Assembly: GCA_002900995.3 (NCBI GenBank)
Contig: CM035315.1
Location: 2,015,826 to 2,079,825 of the forward strand
DNA length: 64,000 nucleotides
Reading direction: 5' to 3'
Source: Ganoderma boninense
Taxonomy: Eukaryota > Basidiomycota > Agaricomycetes > Polyporales > Polyporaceae
Shown here: piece after piece, positions 34,950-47,326 of the stretch
Numbering within the stretch: the first letter of the stretch is position 1
How the letters are laid out: every line of letters starts with the position of its first letter
Position numbers and translations under genes: made by a program
The notes under the pieces: generated by a model
What the model was told of the DNA's origin: nothing
What the model saw: the letters and a program-made list of their open reading frames with translations, nothing else
Databases searched by the model: none

Positions 34950-37900
34950 GTCGAGCTTTGGAGGGCTGGAGTCGATCGGTCGACATTCGATAAACCGCTC
35001 GGTCGATTCAGCACTACACGAAAAGCAGACCCGATCTTGGGGGTCGAACTTCCGTTTTATGACCTATGACGAGCACCGGTGGCATCTGTCTGGTATTGTG
35101 AAATACCCAGCTCGACCATCGTACCTCAATGTACCCATTTCGACGTTGTTGTACCAGCCGACCATACTTCTAGCCTCACGCACTGCCACTACTCGCTGAA
35201 GACATGCCTATCTGCAGACTATCTAGGTCCTCTTGCGACAAGTCTCTGGTTGTGCTCGACGTTGGCATCCAAGTTGAAAGCCGGTGTTTCCGTTTCGGGA
35301 ACGGAGCTCCCATGGCCCGCGGTTCTCCTAACCACGCGCCTGCATGCGGGCGCCACGGGTTTGCTTGAGTAACAAAGCATTTGCTCTCATGCTCTGTATC
35401 TGATCCTGGTAAGATTATGATAATGTTTGTTATCGATGAGCTACACGGCTGATTCAACCAACTGTAGCTCCGAGTCGCCCAGCACATATGGCCCAGGCAG
35501 GGAGATCATCGTTCCCGACAACTCGAAGAAGGTCCCCTCCTCCGAGGACAGCACCCAAAACTTCTCTCATCGTCCTTCAAGGAGCCTCTTTTCAGGTGAA
35601 GTCAGGGTCGACGGTGATTTCCAAGAATACCTCGAGCCATCCGCCCTGGGGCCCTGGATCCATATACGCCGACGCCACTGTTCCGAGGCGCAAGGTTGTT
35701 TGGCAGTCATTTCTCCCATTACCCTCAAACAGTTCCCACTTTCAAGGTGCATGGCAGTACTACACGTCAATTCCAGACATCATAGCACCACCTTGCTGGG
35801 TTTCTCTCCGAGTCTCCGATGGTCGCGGATGTGTTTCATGTTGTCCAGTATTATTCGGTTCATCCAACGAGGCGGTGGCCAGCTGCGCCTCGCCCCAGAA
35901 TTGCGGCATCCTTCTCAGCATCTTATCTCACCGTATGTCGTCTGTGGTACCGGCGAAGCGACCTGCATGCTGTCTAGTAGGTTCAAGGGGGCCGCCGACT
36001 GAATGTCTACCGCCGCCTTCGTGATAGAATCCCTGCACTTATGCCGAATATGAAAGCTTGACCGCTCGGAACTCTTCACACCTCAGGACTTGTACCTTCC
36101 TGCTTGGGTCAGCTATGAAAAATCGACAACTCAATGGCGATTGAAGTCTAGCCAGGACCTCGGCTCCAGTATTAGGGTTCGATGGTGTCGCTGCAAGTTC
36201 GCGAGGTCACCACTGTTCTCCACGCCTCAGCTGTCCTTGGGAACCTTGTAGGACTGGAGTGGTAGTCCAGGCTTTCTTAACGTATTGCTCCACGCAGTGG
36301 TGTTTCCTGTATGGACTCAGATGTCGGCATCGCCAAATATCGCGCAGCCTACTGGAAATCGAAGGTTGTCTCACAAAGGATGGCGGACTACTCTGCCAAT
36401 ACCTGGCCTGGCCAATTATGCGACACCTTTCCTCGGCATACCTTCCCTCACCAACGCCACTCAATGGCATCTGGCCAGTTGCGCAAGTCGTAAGGCTCAA
36501 GGATATTCGCCTCCAAGCGTGCGCTCAAAACGTCTCCGCTTGAACGTTTTTAGCCGTTCTATTTCGATATGCCATCATGCCGTCCTCAATGATGGTTGGT
36601 TGGAGGAAGTATGAAGTGGGAGACTATCTCTATGCCATTGGTATGACTTCACAATCAAGCTCTCGTGCACAACCAGGCTGTAGGCAGCTGTAGGTTCGCC
36701 TGTGATAGCGACGGAGTCTGAGTTCAACTTGAACTCGATCGGACTTGTGCCTGCCGTCGTCGGGGCTTGGAACCGTATAAGCGCCCCGTCTCAGTGCCTC
36801 ACAGAGTCACTCCCGAGGCTTGCCCTCTCCAGCACAATCAACGGCACTCTCATCTTGCGTCTCCTTGCTTTTCCTATCAACCACGTCTGGCTGGGGTAGT
36901 CTCCTCGATATTGGCAGCTATGACGTTCAAGAGAGAGGTCCGGGAGTGGGGTTAATGGCGGAGCTGGCAATGACCCGTTCCGTGTCAACCTCGGACAGGA
37001 GACCGTCCACGCACCCTGCCCTACGTTCCCCGTCCTGTCGTTGGCTCTCGGACCTTTACGGCGGCCTGATTGTATCCGTCCCATCGGCGTCAGCTACCAT
37101 CTCTTCCAAGCCGCTCGAGCTGGTCCCGTGTTCCAAGAACCTCTTTCAACAGCGCCCTGCCACCCCGAGGACATATCGCTACACAAACGCGTTCTCTGGA
37201 TATATTGTGAGTCACCGAGCTTTTCTTTCCGCCCGTTTCTCGTCCCAACTGATGAACGGGATGCGTGCTAGTCGGCTTCCGTGGCCGATGCGTGGTCGTC
37301 GTTATGTGAGGAACGGTCCCACCCCCACAGCCTCCCAGCAGAGGTCTGTCGCAGACTCCAGTGGGTCACAGGCTCGTTATCATTGGGTTGCGGGACGAAT
37401 ATAGTGGATGAATTTGCGGAACTTTAGGTGCGTTCGCTCTCAGCCATCAGGTCGTTACTGCTCCCTGACCGACCGGCCCACCTCCTCTGATGAAAGTTTC
37501 CCGAAGTTCCCAACCACCTTCCTAACCATTGACGCTCTACGGAGGTCCTAATCTTTCGAACTCTTCTTCCCCTAGAAGTCAGAGATCGCCGCCCATCCCC
37601 TGCACCTGCCTCGCCCTGTCCCCTTGATGTGCCCCTCGCCATGGACGCCAGTCGGGTACTCTCCGCCTTCATCTCAAGGCGGTGACTCGGGGAACCCGCG
37701 CCAATGAGTCTCTCCGTCGGCATGTAGTTTCGTGTCTATCAGCAAGATGACGCGGCCCTCCGTGCCGGCGACGAGCGTCCCGTCGCTGTCAAGATGACGA
37801 GGATAAACGGACTCGGGCACGGATGGCGAGCTGACTGTCGAGGATGAGAAAAACTGTATGTGCTATGCATTGCTCGCTTCAGCATCTGGCTTTGACCCGT

Positions 37901-38900
37901 CGTCCGCCAGGCCCTTACAGGCATAGGCACCGTGCCTATCAGGGCGGCACCTTCAGCGTTCGAACGTCTTCTCTCGACGATCGAGTCTTACTAGAAGCCC
38001 AAGGTCCCTACTATTGCCTCATTGCCGCTATCCATGGAAAGCCTTCGCCGACCTTGTCGACAACCGTCTACCTGGAGACCACGGATATGCACCGCCCACA
38101 CATCGAACGGCATCCCGCCCCTGATAGTCAAAACGATCGAGGTTACCCAATCGCGAGGCGGTCGGGCGCAGTGGGTAGGCGGATATCGACGGTCGCTCTC
38201 CTTGGTCAAGCCAAGCCGTATATGTCGCCGAGTCCTTTCTGATGGAGATAAGTGCATCCACGGTGCAAGGAAGCTGCTGGAGCCGATAATAGTAGCCAGT
38301 AAGTCGCACCCGTATATCCGCACGAATGTACTGCCCGCTGCGCTCTAAGGCCCACGGTGCTCGTCCGGAATATGCTCGGCGAGGCTTTGCCTAAGGGCAT
38401 CCGGAACGCCCCTCGCCCTCGCCGGGGTCCGCAAGAATGGTGCACGGCACCAGGAGCCGATGCGCTCCCGAGTCCTCCGCGTCCGCCCTCGTGCCTTCAA
38501 CCTCCACGACACCAGACCTCAGGCCATCATTACCTCCCCGACGCGCACTGCGTTCAGGAGGATATTGAGGTCATCCCCTACCCGATGTCGGAGACTAGTG
38601 GCTAAGTCCGTCGATCAGCGCGGCTTTCCTTGTGGGGAGTTGGATACCTAGGACACGGGGACCTATTTCCTGGGCAGTATCGCCTCCAACGTCCACCGAT
38701 CGGTACACGGATTTCCACCGTCCGCCGATCGGACCCCATTACTGTCCACGGCTCTATGCATGTGCGCACGACGGCGCCCCGGCGATGCGATGTAGTACGT
38801 GTACGGTGTTCGTATGTCGTTGCCGCATAGCCATGCCCTAAATTTCAACGCGAAGTATTCGACGGCGGAATTCGACGTCATCGCACGAAAATCTTATACA
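34950..38900 (+). repeat. Diverged direct duplication, left copy
   Basis: Left member of a direct repeat of about 4 kb, offset about 4.85-4.93 kb from the right copy. Anchors that align in order are AAATACCCAGCTCGACCA at 35101, AGGGTTCGATG near 36175, GTTGGCTCTCGGA...GCCTGATTGTATCCGT near 37040, CCCCTCGCCATGGACGCC near 37630, ACCGCCCACACATCGAACGGCATC near 38091 and GATGTCGGAGAC at 38584. Some anchors also agree in translation (for example YPARPSYLNVPIST here against YPARPPYLNVPIST), so the ancestor was probably protein-coding. No long frame survives. I cannot name the family. Confidence 0.65.
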
Positions 38901-39879
38901 GCACTGGTCTGGCGGACTCAGTCACAGCCTCCTGCGCAGGGTTGTCGCACTGAACATGGCTTCCCCGCTCGCATATATTCTGGTAAACAACGCTGAGTTC
39001 GGCGTGGGACCTAGTTATCCGGATTTACTATGGTTTGCCAGTAAGTACTTACTTGGCGGTGGGTTCCCAGGCCAGTTGCCATCTGCGGCTTATGTAAGTA
39101 TGGCCTCGCCATTTGTAATTTGCACCGCAGCCTTTGCGCAGTTAGTTCAGTGTTGGTACATACTTAGCCGGATGCCGCGGGAGACACCCGGCGACGGTGT
39201 TAGATATCCCAGCCATGATAGTGCATAGCACTTTCCGCCATCGAAATGTTTGTTGATATATTTTTCGACACTATCGACGTGGCGGCATGACCATGAATCG
39301 TCGTACCGGCATGGTATGCATTTCAGGACCTGCGTAGTGCTCAAGGATGATCCATGGTTCACTCGTTCTCGTAGTGCTGGCTGACAGGAGCTCACCGATA
39401 TTGGCGAATGTCATTGTCGGCCAAGGAATGCACCTACCGCAGCACTCGAATGTGCGCCTGACAAAATTCGACGTTCCAGCGCCTCTTTCCTGGTTGCATC
39501 AACTCCCCACTGCCGCTCCCACTTCAACATCAATTGTGCCGAGCTTCACCAGACAATCTTGGTTTTTGGTATACGATCCTTATATCCTGCACACAATCTA
39601 TCGGCTGATTAACTTTGCTTTTCACTTCCAAGCGATCAGAAACATGCATGGCTTCAATCTGAACGCTCCCGTAGGTCGACCTCAAGGTGAAAAAATCTAC
39701 GCATGTCTGGATGCTTGGAGATCCATGCTGATGGCGTTGCCCTGTTATTCAATAAGGCTAGACGCTGTTTTATTGCACAGAATGATGAGTTCTATGCTAG
39801 TTTCAGCTCGCCTGCCATGTGCTCGTCCGTCCCCCCTTATGAAGCTTCTGGCCCCTTACGACAGTCTTTTCTTAAGCTT

Positions 39880-42800
39880 GGCTCCCACTGGATTGCTCCG
39901 ACATTACGAGGCACATGTTTGGTACCTCGTTCGGATGGTGTGGCCCACTGCAACGAGTACTCCTCATCTCGGGTCTCGAGTTGCCGTTTTGTGCGCCGAA
40001 ATGAACATCAGTGGCATATGCCTGGTGTCGCGAAATACCCAGCTCGACCACCGTACCTCAATGTACCCATTTCGACGTAGTTTTACCAATCGACTGTACT
40101 TCTTGCTTCACACACTGCCACTACTCGCTGAAGACTCGCCAATCTGCATACAATCTGCATACTCTTGCAACACGTTTCTCGCTCTGGCCGTTGTTGGAAC
40201 TTGGCGTCCTACTTGAAGGCCAGCGTTGCCGTTTAGGGAAGCGGTGATCCCATGGCTTTGTCTGGCACGTTTATGTAACCACAAGCCACCCATACACCTC
40301 CGTCAATCGATGCCAGCCTCAGCGAACGAGCTGAGGCCTTGCTTGAGTAGTTGATATCGAACTCGGGTGAGTTCGAGATGCCATCGAGTCGCTACATGAC
40401 GAATTCAACCACTGCATCCACGTCCCACAAGGAGTGATTTTCGGATACCGGACGGAGCACCCCAAAAGACCGTCATCATCGCACCGGAGATGCTGGGACT
40501 TCCTAGGATCCTATGGAGTAGCCCATCTCCCGTCTTGATTTTCACCCCACATACACCACGCCACCTGGCTCCGATGTCTCCTCCAATCCGAGGAGCAAGT
40601 GTGGCCGCCCTCGAAGCACCCTCGGATCTCATGGATGTACGTCCCTACAAGGTTTTCAGAATGCATGCTAGAATGCATGGCCACTTGCCGGATCTCTACT
40701 CCTTGTCTCCGGTCGCCGCGACATGTTTCAGGTCTCATCATACGGTCCCGACTCGGAGTACCCTGTTCTTCCAACTGGGTACGCCGATATGTCAAGTCTG
40801 ATACTCGGCCGCAGCGCGCCCGGGCTCATTTGGATTACCATTAACCTTCGCCTTGCTGGCAATACCAGTCCCTTACTTTGGAGCACTCCCAGCCGCCGGC
40901 GTGGTCCCTGGGACGCTCACACGAAAGTTCCTGTCCTCTGTGGATCTTTATCAAGACGGGGCGTGGCATCGATAACTTCCATTGGCTTCAACTAAAGATC
41001 GCCTACGACCATATTCGCTAACAGGGTTCGATGAGAGCTTATCAAATCTTCATTCAAGTCTCTCCGACCACATATCGGAATTGGAATGAAGCAATGCGGA
41101 CGGCATTTACAGCTCATATGACTGGACTTCTGTGGACTTGGACGTCAACATGGCATGATAACAAGGACAGCCGATGGCCAGAGCTAGGGATTCTCTGGCG
41201 ATTTTATGATCTCCTTTCCTGGTATCATCTTCCGGCCGCCAGTCCGTAAACTTCTCGGTGCAACAACGAAGTGCGCAACCCTCATGCGGCTGCCAGTGTG
41301 TCGGAGATGGTCCCCGCAGGTTCAGCTGGAGACTCAGCACAACAGCTTGGAATGTCTCCACTTGAAAACCTTCATGACAGTTCTATGACGGGATTGCACG
41401 TGGAATAAACGGCACTGGACGACGGTTAGGGCTCAGGCAAAACTCGCAATTGGAAGTCGTGTAGACTCACTTCGAACGAATTGACAGTCCTGGTCTGCAG
41501 ACACCTCGGCTTTGGGCTTGTCTGGTCCTGTGACATGGAAGGAGTCGGAGATCTGAGCTTCAACATTCTAGCTTTGTCGTCGGACTTCCGGTCATGCCGT
41601 CCGCGCCAGCTGCCGTCTCGGTCTCGGAACTGCCACGCTCATCAGGCGCCCAAATACACCAACTTGGTCTGCAACCCGTCCTAGTGCGATCCACTGCCCT
41701 CTCGCCTTGCGTACCCTTGATCCTCATACAAAATGCACATAGTTGGCGTTGTCTCTCCTGCACAGGTATGTGACCCGAGATTGAGCAAAAGCGGCAAGTT
41801 TGACTAACTAGGGCTCGCAGACCAGGTCCCGGCGGGCATCTGTCCCCCATGGACAGGTAACCGTCTATCAACGCTGTCCAGAGTTCCCAACCAAGTACGC
41901 GGCTCTCGGAACCTCAAGACCACCTGATTGAGTCCGTTCTGCTCGCATCGTCCTCCAAGCTGCGCAAAAGCCCCCGTGGTCCGTGCAAGCAATTCTCTGT
42001 CGTCGCACTGCCTTTCCCAGCGTCATGGTTCTATACAAAGAGAGTCGTTAGAAGTCTCTGTGAGTACCTAATATCTGTCTTCGGCGAATAGATTAATGGT
42101 CGGGGTTCATGCCAGCCGGAGGGCGTACTCAATGTGTCGTATGCTTCCGACGCCGATACACGGCCCACGTGTTCGTCGTTACGGGAGGAAAAGATCCGCC
42201 CTTCCAGCTTTCGCATTACGAGGCATCTAACTAGTCCTCTCGGCCCCTTGTACGTGCGCTGCGGGATGCGCTGCTTGGTTCTAAGAACACGATTCAGGTG
42301 CGTGCCTTTGTCTTCGCTCTTGCTGCGATTTTGACCAGTACTCCTCCCTGAGGAAAGTTACCGAATCCTTGGTCTTCTGTGCGACCAGAACTCTGGTAAT
42401 CACCGCCCACTACCTACAAAGCTCCGCCCTTCGCCTCGAGGTGCCCCTTGGCCTGGACGCCACCCAAGTATCCTCGGTCCTAGTCGAGAGCTATTTCCTC
42501 CGCCGACCTCTTGGCGACGCAAGCATCGGGCTATCGTTATCACTGCGCAGATGTCTCGGCATCGGCAGGATGACATATCCTAATACCTCAACGACAAATG
42601 CTGTCGCGCCACTTCTGCGGAGATGACGAGCTCGAAGCATCTGCCGAATTGGGCGGCGACGACCCTAGCATAGCTACTGTATTCCAACGATGAGAACACC
42701 GTGCTGCTCTCCGTACGTTCATCTCTGCGTCTGACTGCGCTGCGACTTCAGAGCCTTCGCGCTCCTACCGGCGCCGCGCCGCACTGTGCGCTCTTCCAGC

Positions 42801-43830
42801 GTTCGGAAGCTCTGGTTCGCAAGGGGCATCGAACCCTGTGACTCCATTCGATCGACATCGTAATCCCTTCCCCGCCATCGCCGCCGTCCTCCAGTGAAAC
42901 CCCTCCACGTCACGCTGTCCATCTGGATGCCTGGACGTGTATGTACTGCCTACACGCCGAACACCATCTCGTCACTGACAGTCAAAGTACGGAAGCTACT
43001 TACGTGTCCTGGGAAGATGGTTGGGCGCGCTGGTTACTGGATAACAGCCACGAGCTCTCCCATCCCCCATGGCAGGCTGCTTGCTCCTCCAAATTCGTCG
43101 TCTCGAGTTCCTCCATATGGAGCGCAACTGGCAACTGCTGCCACGACTCTGGGAAGCCAGCAGGCCCGATGGATAGCCGGTTATTTGGGCCCGTCTATCC
43201 TCGTCGATGTGGGGAACCCACCAGCCACTGTACTGCGCTCGAAGCTCTGCTCCCGCCCGCAGTTCGCGTCTCACATCTCACGGCCTCTCTTCAGGCATCC
43301 TGAACGCCTGCCTGCCTGCCTGCTTTGGTCGCCGTGTGGCATAGGCAAGGTTATATCCGAGTCGAACCGCCCACCGAGGCGACTGTGCGCCTAGTAGGGT
43401 CATCCAGCGCGCGATCGTCGTCTGTCCCAAGCTCTATGACCACGATCCCCGCACGCCGCCGGGGTCACTGATGCGCCTTGCGCTCGCAAGGATATCGCTA
43501 TCGCTCTCTGCTCGATGTCGGAGACGAGTGGCTAACGACGGTTCGTTCCGACTTTCCTTCTCAAGCCATGTCCTAGGACGCGCGGGACCTACTTGTCATT
43601 CGGAATGGTCCAGATCAAGGTGTACCGATATGCAGCGTCTCCTCGTCCTGTGGCACGGTTGCAAATTCCCTCTATCGAACTGTCTCTTTCAGCGCCGTGG
43701 CGGCGAGCCAGCGTCTTGACCGCACGTAGTCGTTAGTTGTATGCCACGGGTCACGTATGTAGCCATATACAAATCCCATACATGTGGTCATTCGATCAGC
43801 CCGAGTCGCCACGACATCACGGAGCGAAAA
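39880..43830 (+). repeat. Diverged direct duplication, right copy
   Basis: Right member of the same duplication. The matching anchors are at 40033, 41024, about 41890, about 42440, 42945 and 43514. The offset drifts from 4932 to 4849 and back to 4930, which implies small indels in both copies. A phrase here, LEVPLGLDATQVSSVLV, corresponds to LDVPLAMDASRVLSAFI in the left copy. This again suggests a decayed coding ancestor. Frames are broken every one to two hundred bases in both copies. Confidence 0.65.
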
Positions 43831-44871
43831 TCACAATTCATCAGTCGTGGCCGAAGTACCTCAGACTCAGAGACCGGAACAGCCCCGCTCTCAGGGCCGC
43901 TGCACTCGTTGAGGTTCCCCGAGGGTACCTTTTACCAGGGTGGATAGCCTGCGGGCATGGCCAGATGATGGGTGTTCTGCGTGGGACCTGGATATCCGGG
44001 TTCCACGATGGTTTGCGGGGGACGCCGGCGACGGGGCGCGTATCTGTAACCGTACTGACCAAACAGCCTGGATATCCAGATGCTGTCTGCCTCATGGCTA
44101 CTAGCGCTCGCCCAGAACGTCGCTGTCAGAGTTTCTCGACTGAGGGCAGGGGATCCGGATATCCGACTGCAACCCTCCATCCTGGCGTGCTGCTCGCGTA
44201 CTAGTACTTATACTCGCACTCGGGGCATGCATGATGGCTTGGACTACGACGTGACTGCCGAGCTGAGAGTTCGCATCAACGACAAATCCTTGGTCTATTA
44301 TCCTACTACGAGGTGTGTAAAGTAAAGTTCGACGTCTCTCTGCTCCCGGGTGTGGGGTATAATCTAATTGGGTATCGTATTAGGCAGATCCTGTGCGAGT
44401 GTGGCCATGGGTGGCGGCTGGAGACGAAGGTGCCACGCGCGTGGGCCGTGGTCCCCTCGACTCAGATGCGCCCAGTGCCGACACCTTGACAGATATCCTA
44501 GTAACAGTATTTTGCGGTGGCCCGCATTCGAAATGCATCTGATCATTTCCACAGCAAGAAGGCATGGCATGATCATCATCTGTCCTGACAACAACACGGT
44601 ATGTGGACACAGACGTCTCTAGGAATCGGGAATCTGCGTAGTGTTTTTATAACTTACTATAGTAGGAGTCGCCGTCACTTCGGTATTGTACAGGACGAGC
44701 TTGACGAAGGCGACCGCGATCCCGCCACCGTGCACCGCACGCGACCCCGGACTGCATCCGCCTTGCGCGCCCCTGTGCGCGCGCGTACAGACGTCTACAT
44801 GCAACGCGACCACATATGTTAGTATCGCACGGCCATCGCCACCGACAACCGCGCCAGGCTCAGGCGGAGGC
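43831..44871. other. Region without recognisable genes
   Basis: Between the duplicated region and the 3' end of WW/membrane gene C. The short sequence GGATATCC or GATATCC appears several times (43990, 44070, 44155, and also 47332), with no clear meaning. Confidence 0.35.
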
Positions 44872-46804
44872 TCACACCCGGTCGCACACGTCCCCGTGCA
44901 CGTCCGCGCCACCACTGGCTCTGCGGCGCAACCGCAACCACCGGAATGCGGGGAGGCGGCTAGCGATGCGCGCGCGCAGCTTTCCGCACGGAAGCCCGGC
45001 GAGGACCGCGAGGCCGACGAGCGCGGCGCCCACGGCAATCGCGACGTAGATGTGGGTCGCGCGCGCAAGCCACGCGAGCGCCTGCGCGGGCACGAGCGCC
45101 GCCCCATGGTAGAACATGCCGCGCGGCAGGCTCATGGCCAGCGCGGTCGGCGCGAAGTCGTACGAGGCCTTTGCCGCGTCGAGGTAGGGGACCTGTCGGG
45201 TGCGGGGGGTTGGTTAGCACTCGAGATCCGAGTATGGGCAGAGGGGAAGGGGAAGGGGGTTGACGTACGGCGTCGACAGGGTCGCGCGTGTTGATGTTCT
45301 CGAAGCGTGCGAGCAGCGCGAGGCTCGCTCCTGCGGCGACGGCGCAACAGAAAAGCGAGACAGCTGCCAGGTGGCCCGATGACCCCCGGACGAGCAAGAA
45401 GAGAAGATCGATGCTGTCGGAAGAGAGGTGAGCTTGGGGTTCAGCACGAGGCAACGGATCTGCTGCTCACATGGCTATACCGAAGATCTGGTGATACATT
45501 GCCAAGGGAAAAACTGTCAGCGGAAGCGGAAGCGGTCCGGGGGTAGGATGAGACGTACCAAAGGCAATTGCTCTTTCCATTCATCCCTGCTCCTCTGAAC
45601 GAAGTCCGCCCAGGCATGCATGTAGACGAGGTTGTCGAGGTACAGCCTCTCGAGCTCCTGCGCCCGCGCAGCCGGGATTTTGTACAGCAGATGGGAAGCA
45701 ATTGAGAAGACGCGGCCCCTGTTCGTGTCAGGGATATCAAGAACCCGTTGCGCTCTATCCAACCGGACGCGTTCTTGAGCGTAAAAGGTCTGATACCGAA
45801 CTCGGGCTAACGATGTGTCAACGACCGAGGATGGCGGAGATGGAAGGGCCGAACTCACAAACCACACCCCAGAGTCGTGCCACAATGCAGACCGAGGACG
45901 GATATGCTAGGTGTTCCCTCGCGTCCTTCAGGATTCGTGTGTATTGCTTAGCTTGCTTCGCGGTGTAGGCGAAGGTGGAGCCGACGGACGTCATTTGATC
46001 GCCTTCGCCGTGGATGAAGGTGGCGATGAGCTCGTCGACAGCGAGGTTCAAGCTTTCGAAACGATGAGACGGGAATTGTTCAATGTGAGTCCAGTACTGC
46101 TCCTGGAGCACGTAACCTGTTGAGTGGCGTTAATAGACGATCCCGGGCTTTCGCCGGTATTAGGTGGCGTACCGAGGTGCGACTCGGAGATCACGTCTAC
46201 GAGACCAAGATCGGCGACTTCGATCTCCTCTAGCCAGAAGAGAGCACGAGAGGCGTGGTCGACAAAGTAGTACATGCAGACATCGTCATAGTCAAGCGGC
46301 ATAAGATAGAGCTCAGCAGAGTCAGGAAGAAGGATGTTCTTGGATTCGAGGGCTTTGAAGACGGCAACTGCGCAGCGTAGGACGCGCTCACGAGCGGATT
46401 CAGAATACATTTGGGCATCTGTGACGATCCTGGGCTTTGATTCGCAGGCAAAGTAGACTTGCCCCTCGGGTTGGACGTGCGCGGTCCAACCGTGAGGAAG
46501 ATACGGCGGTCTGGAGGGTGTGGCGCGTCAGTCAACTCCGCAACCTGGCGATGTATATGGGTGGTTGCGCGTACTCAGGCTCCTTAGCATAGCCGAAACG
46601 GCCGGCGGGGATGATGAGGTTACCAGGGGAGAGTTTGCTGGAGAGCGCTTAGTAAATGGTGAGAGGAGGTGGTTAGGGAGAGACGTACTTGGCGGGTGGG
46701 TCGTATCGTTTGGTTGAGGTGGGAATGGTGGGCAACAACGCGGGCGCTGGGGAATCAGCGAGCATCTGGGTGGGGAGCACGACAGGCTTCTCTAGTGATT
46801 GCAT
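44872..46804 (-). CDS. WW-domain / multi-span membrane protein C
   Basis: Minus-strand member of the same family as A, B and D. ATG 46804 opens MQSLEKPVVLPTQMLADSPAP. The first intron (donor GTACGTC near 46690) joins PPA to NKLSPGNLIIPAGRFGYAKEPE. The WW motif is the most canonical of the four (PPYLPHGWTAHVQPEGQVYF, about 46445-46505). It is followed by RIVTDAQMYSE, then ELYLMPLDYDDVCMYYFVDHASRALFWLEE (about 46230-46310) and QYWTHIEQFPSHRFESLNLAVDELIATF. The C-terminal half has LERLYLDNLVYMHAWADFVQRSRDEWKEQL, then DSIDLLFLLVRGSSGHLAAVSLFCCAVAAGASLALL and two more helices ending near 44960. Stop is at 44872. The last 30 residues are rich in Arg, Gly and Ala, unlike those of A and B. Function unknown. 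Confidence 0.8.
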
Positions 46805-47326
46805 GGTACAAGTCCAGGTGCTGAATGCAGAAGGGAAGTGGGGTGAGATGCTGGGGCCGTAGACGCAATGGTTGACTTATGTATGTGTTGTTGGCGGCGG
46901 GCAATGCCACGGTCCGGCGAATCACCTGGAGCCAGGGGCTTATGCGTACACTGTACAGCCAGGCTGCAGTGTGCACCGCCCCCCCGGAGTCCCACACCAA
47001 GCGCCGGACCGCCCAGTGTGCATGTTTCCCATCAAATCAGTTCTCAGTTCCCACACGACTTTCTCCCTCATTCCTTTGGAAGGTACGAATGCACAGCTCG
47101 ATGGTCGTATTTTTTGCAACAAGTCAGATATCTGGCAAATATCCTAGACGTTCCGTGAGCTGGGCGTCACCGGCGCTTCCAGGCGCTCGCAGTACCATCG
47201 AGCAGTCGGCCCGGAGGCGACAGGCCCGGGCACTGCTGTTTCGGGACGGCAACTGAGACAAGTGGCCACATCATTCCACCTCCGAAGAGCTCTCTCCGCC
47301 TCCTCCATCATCGTATAACCACCACA
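46805..47326. promoter_or_regulatory. Bidirectional promoter region
   Basis: A 520-bp spacer between WW/membrane gene C (leftward) and the small basic gene starting at 47327 (rightward). It must serve both. No clear TATA box was found. A CT-rich stretch at 47287-47312 precedes the rightward ATG. Confidence 0.5.

Noticed and set aside
34950..43830. Duplicated region as an LTR retrotransposon
   Set aside because: The repeats are about 4 kb and diverged over their full length rather than short terminal repeats, and I saw no reverse transcriptase, integrase or primer-binding site.
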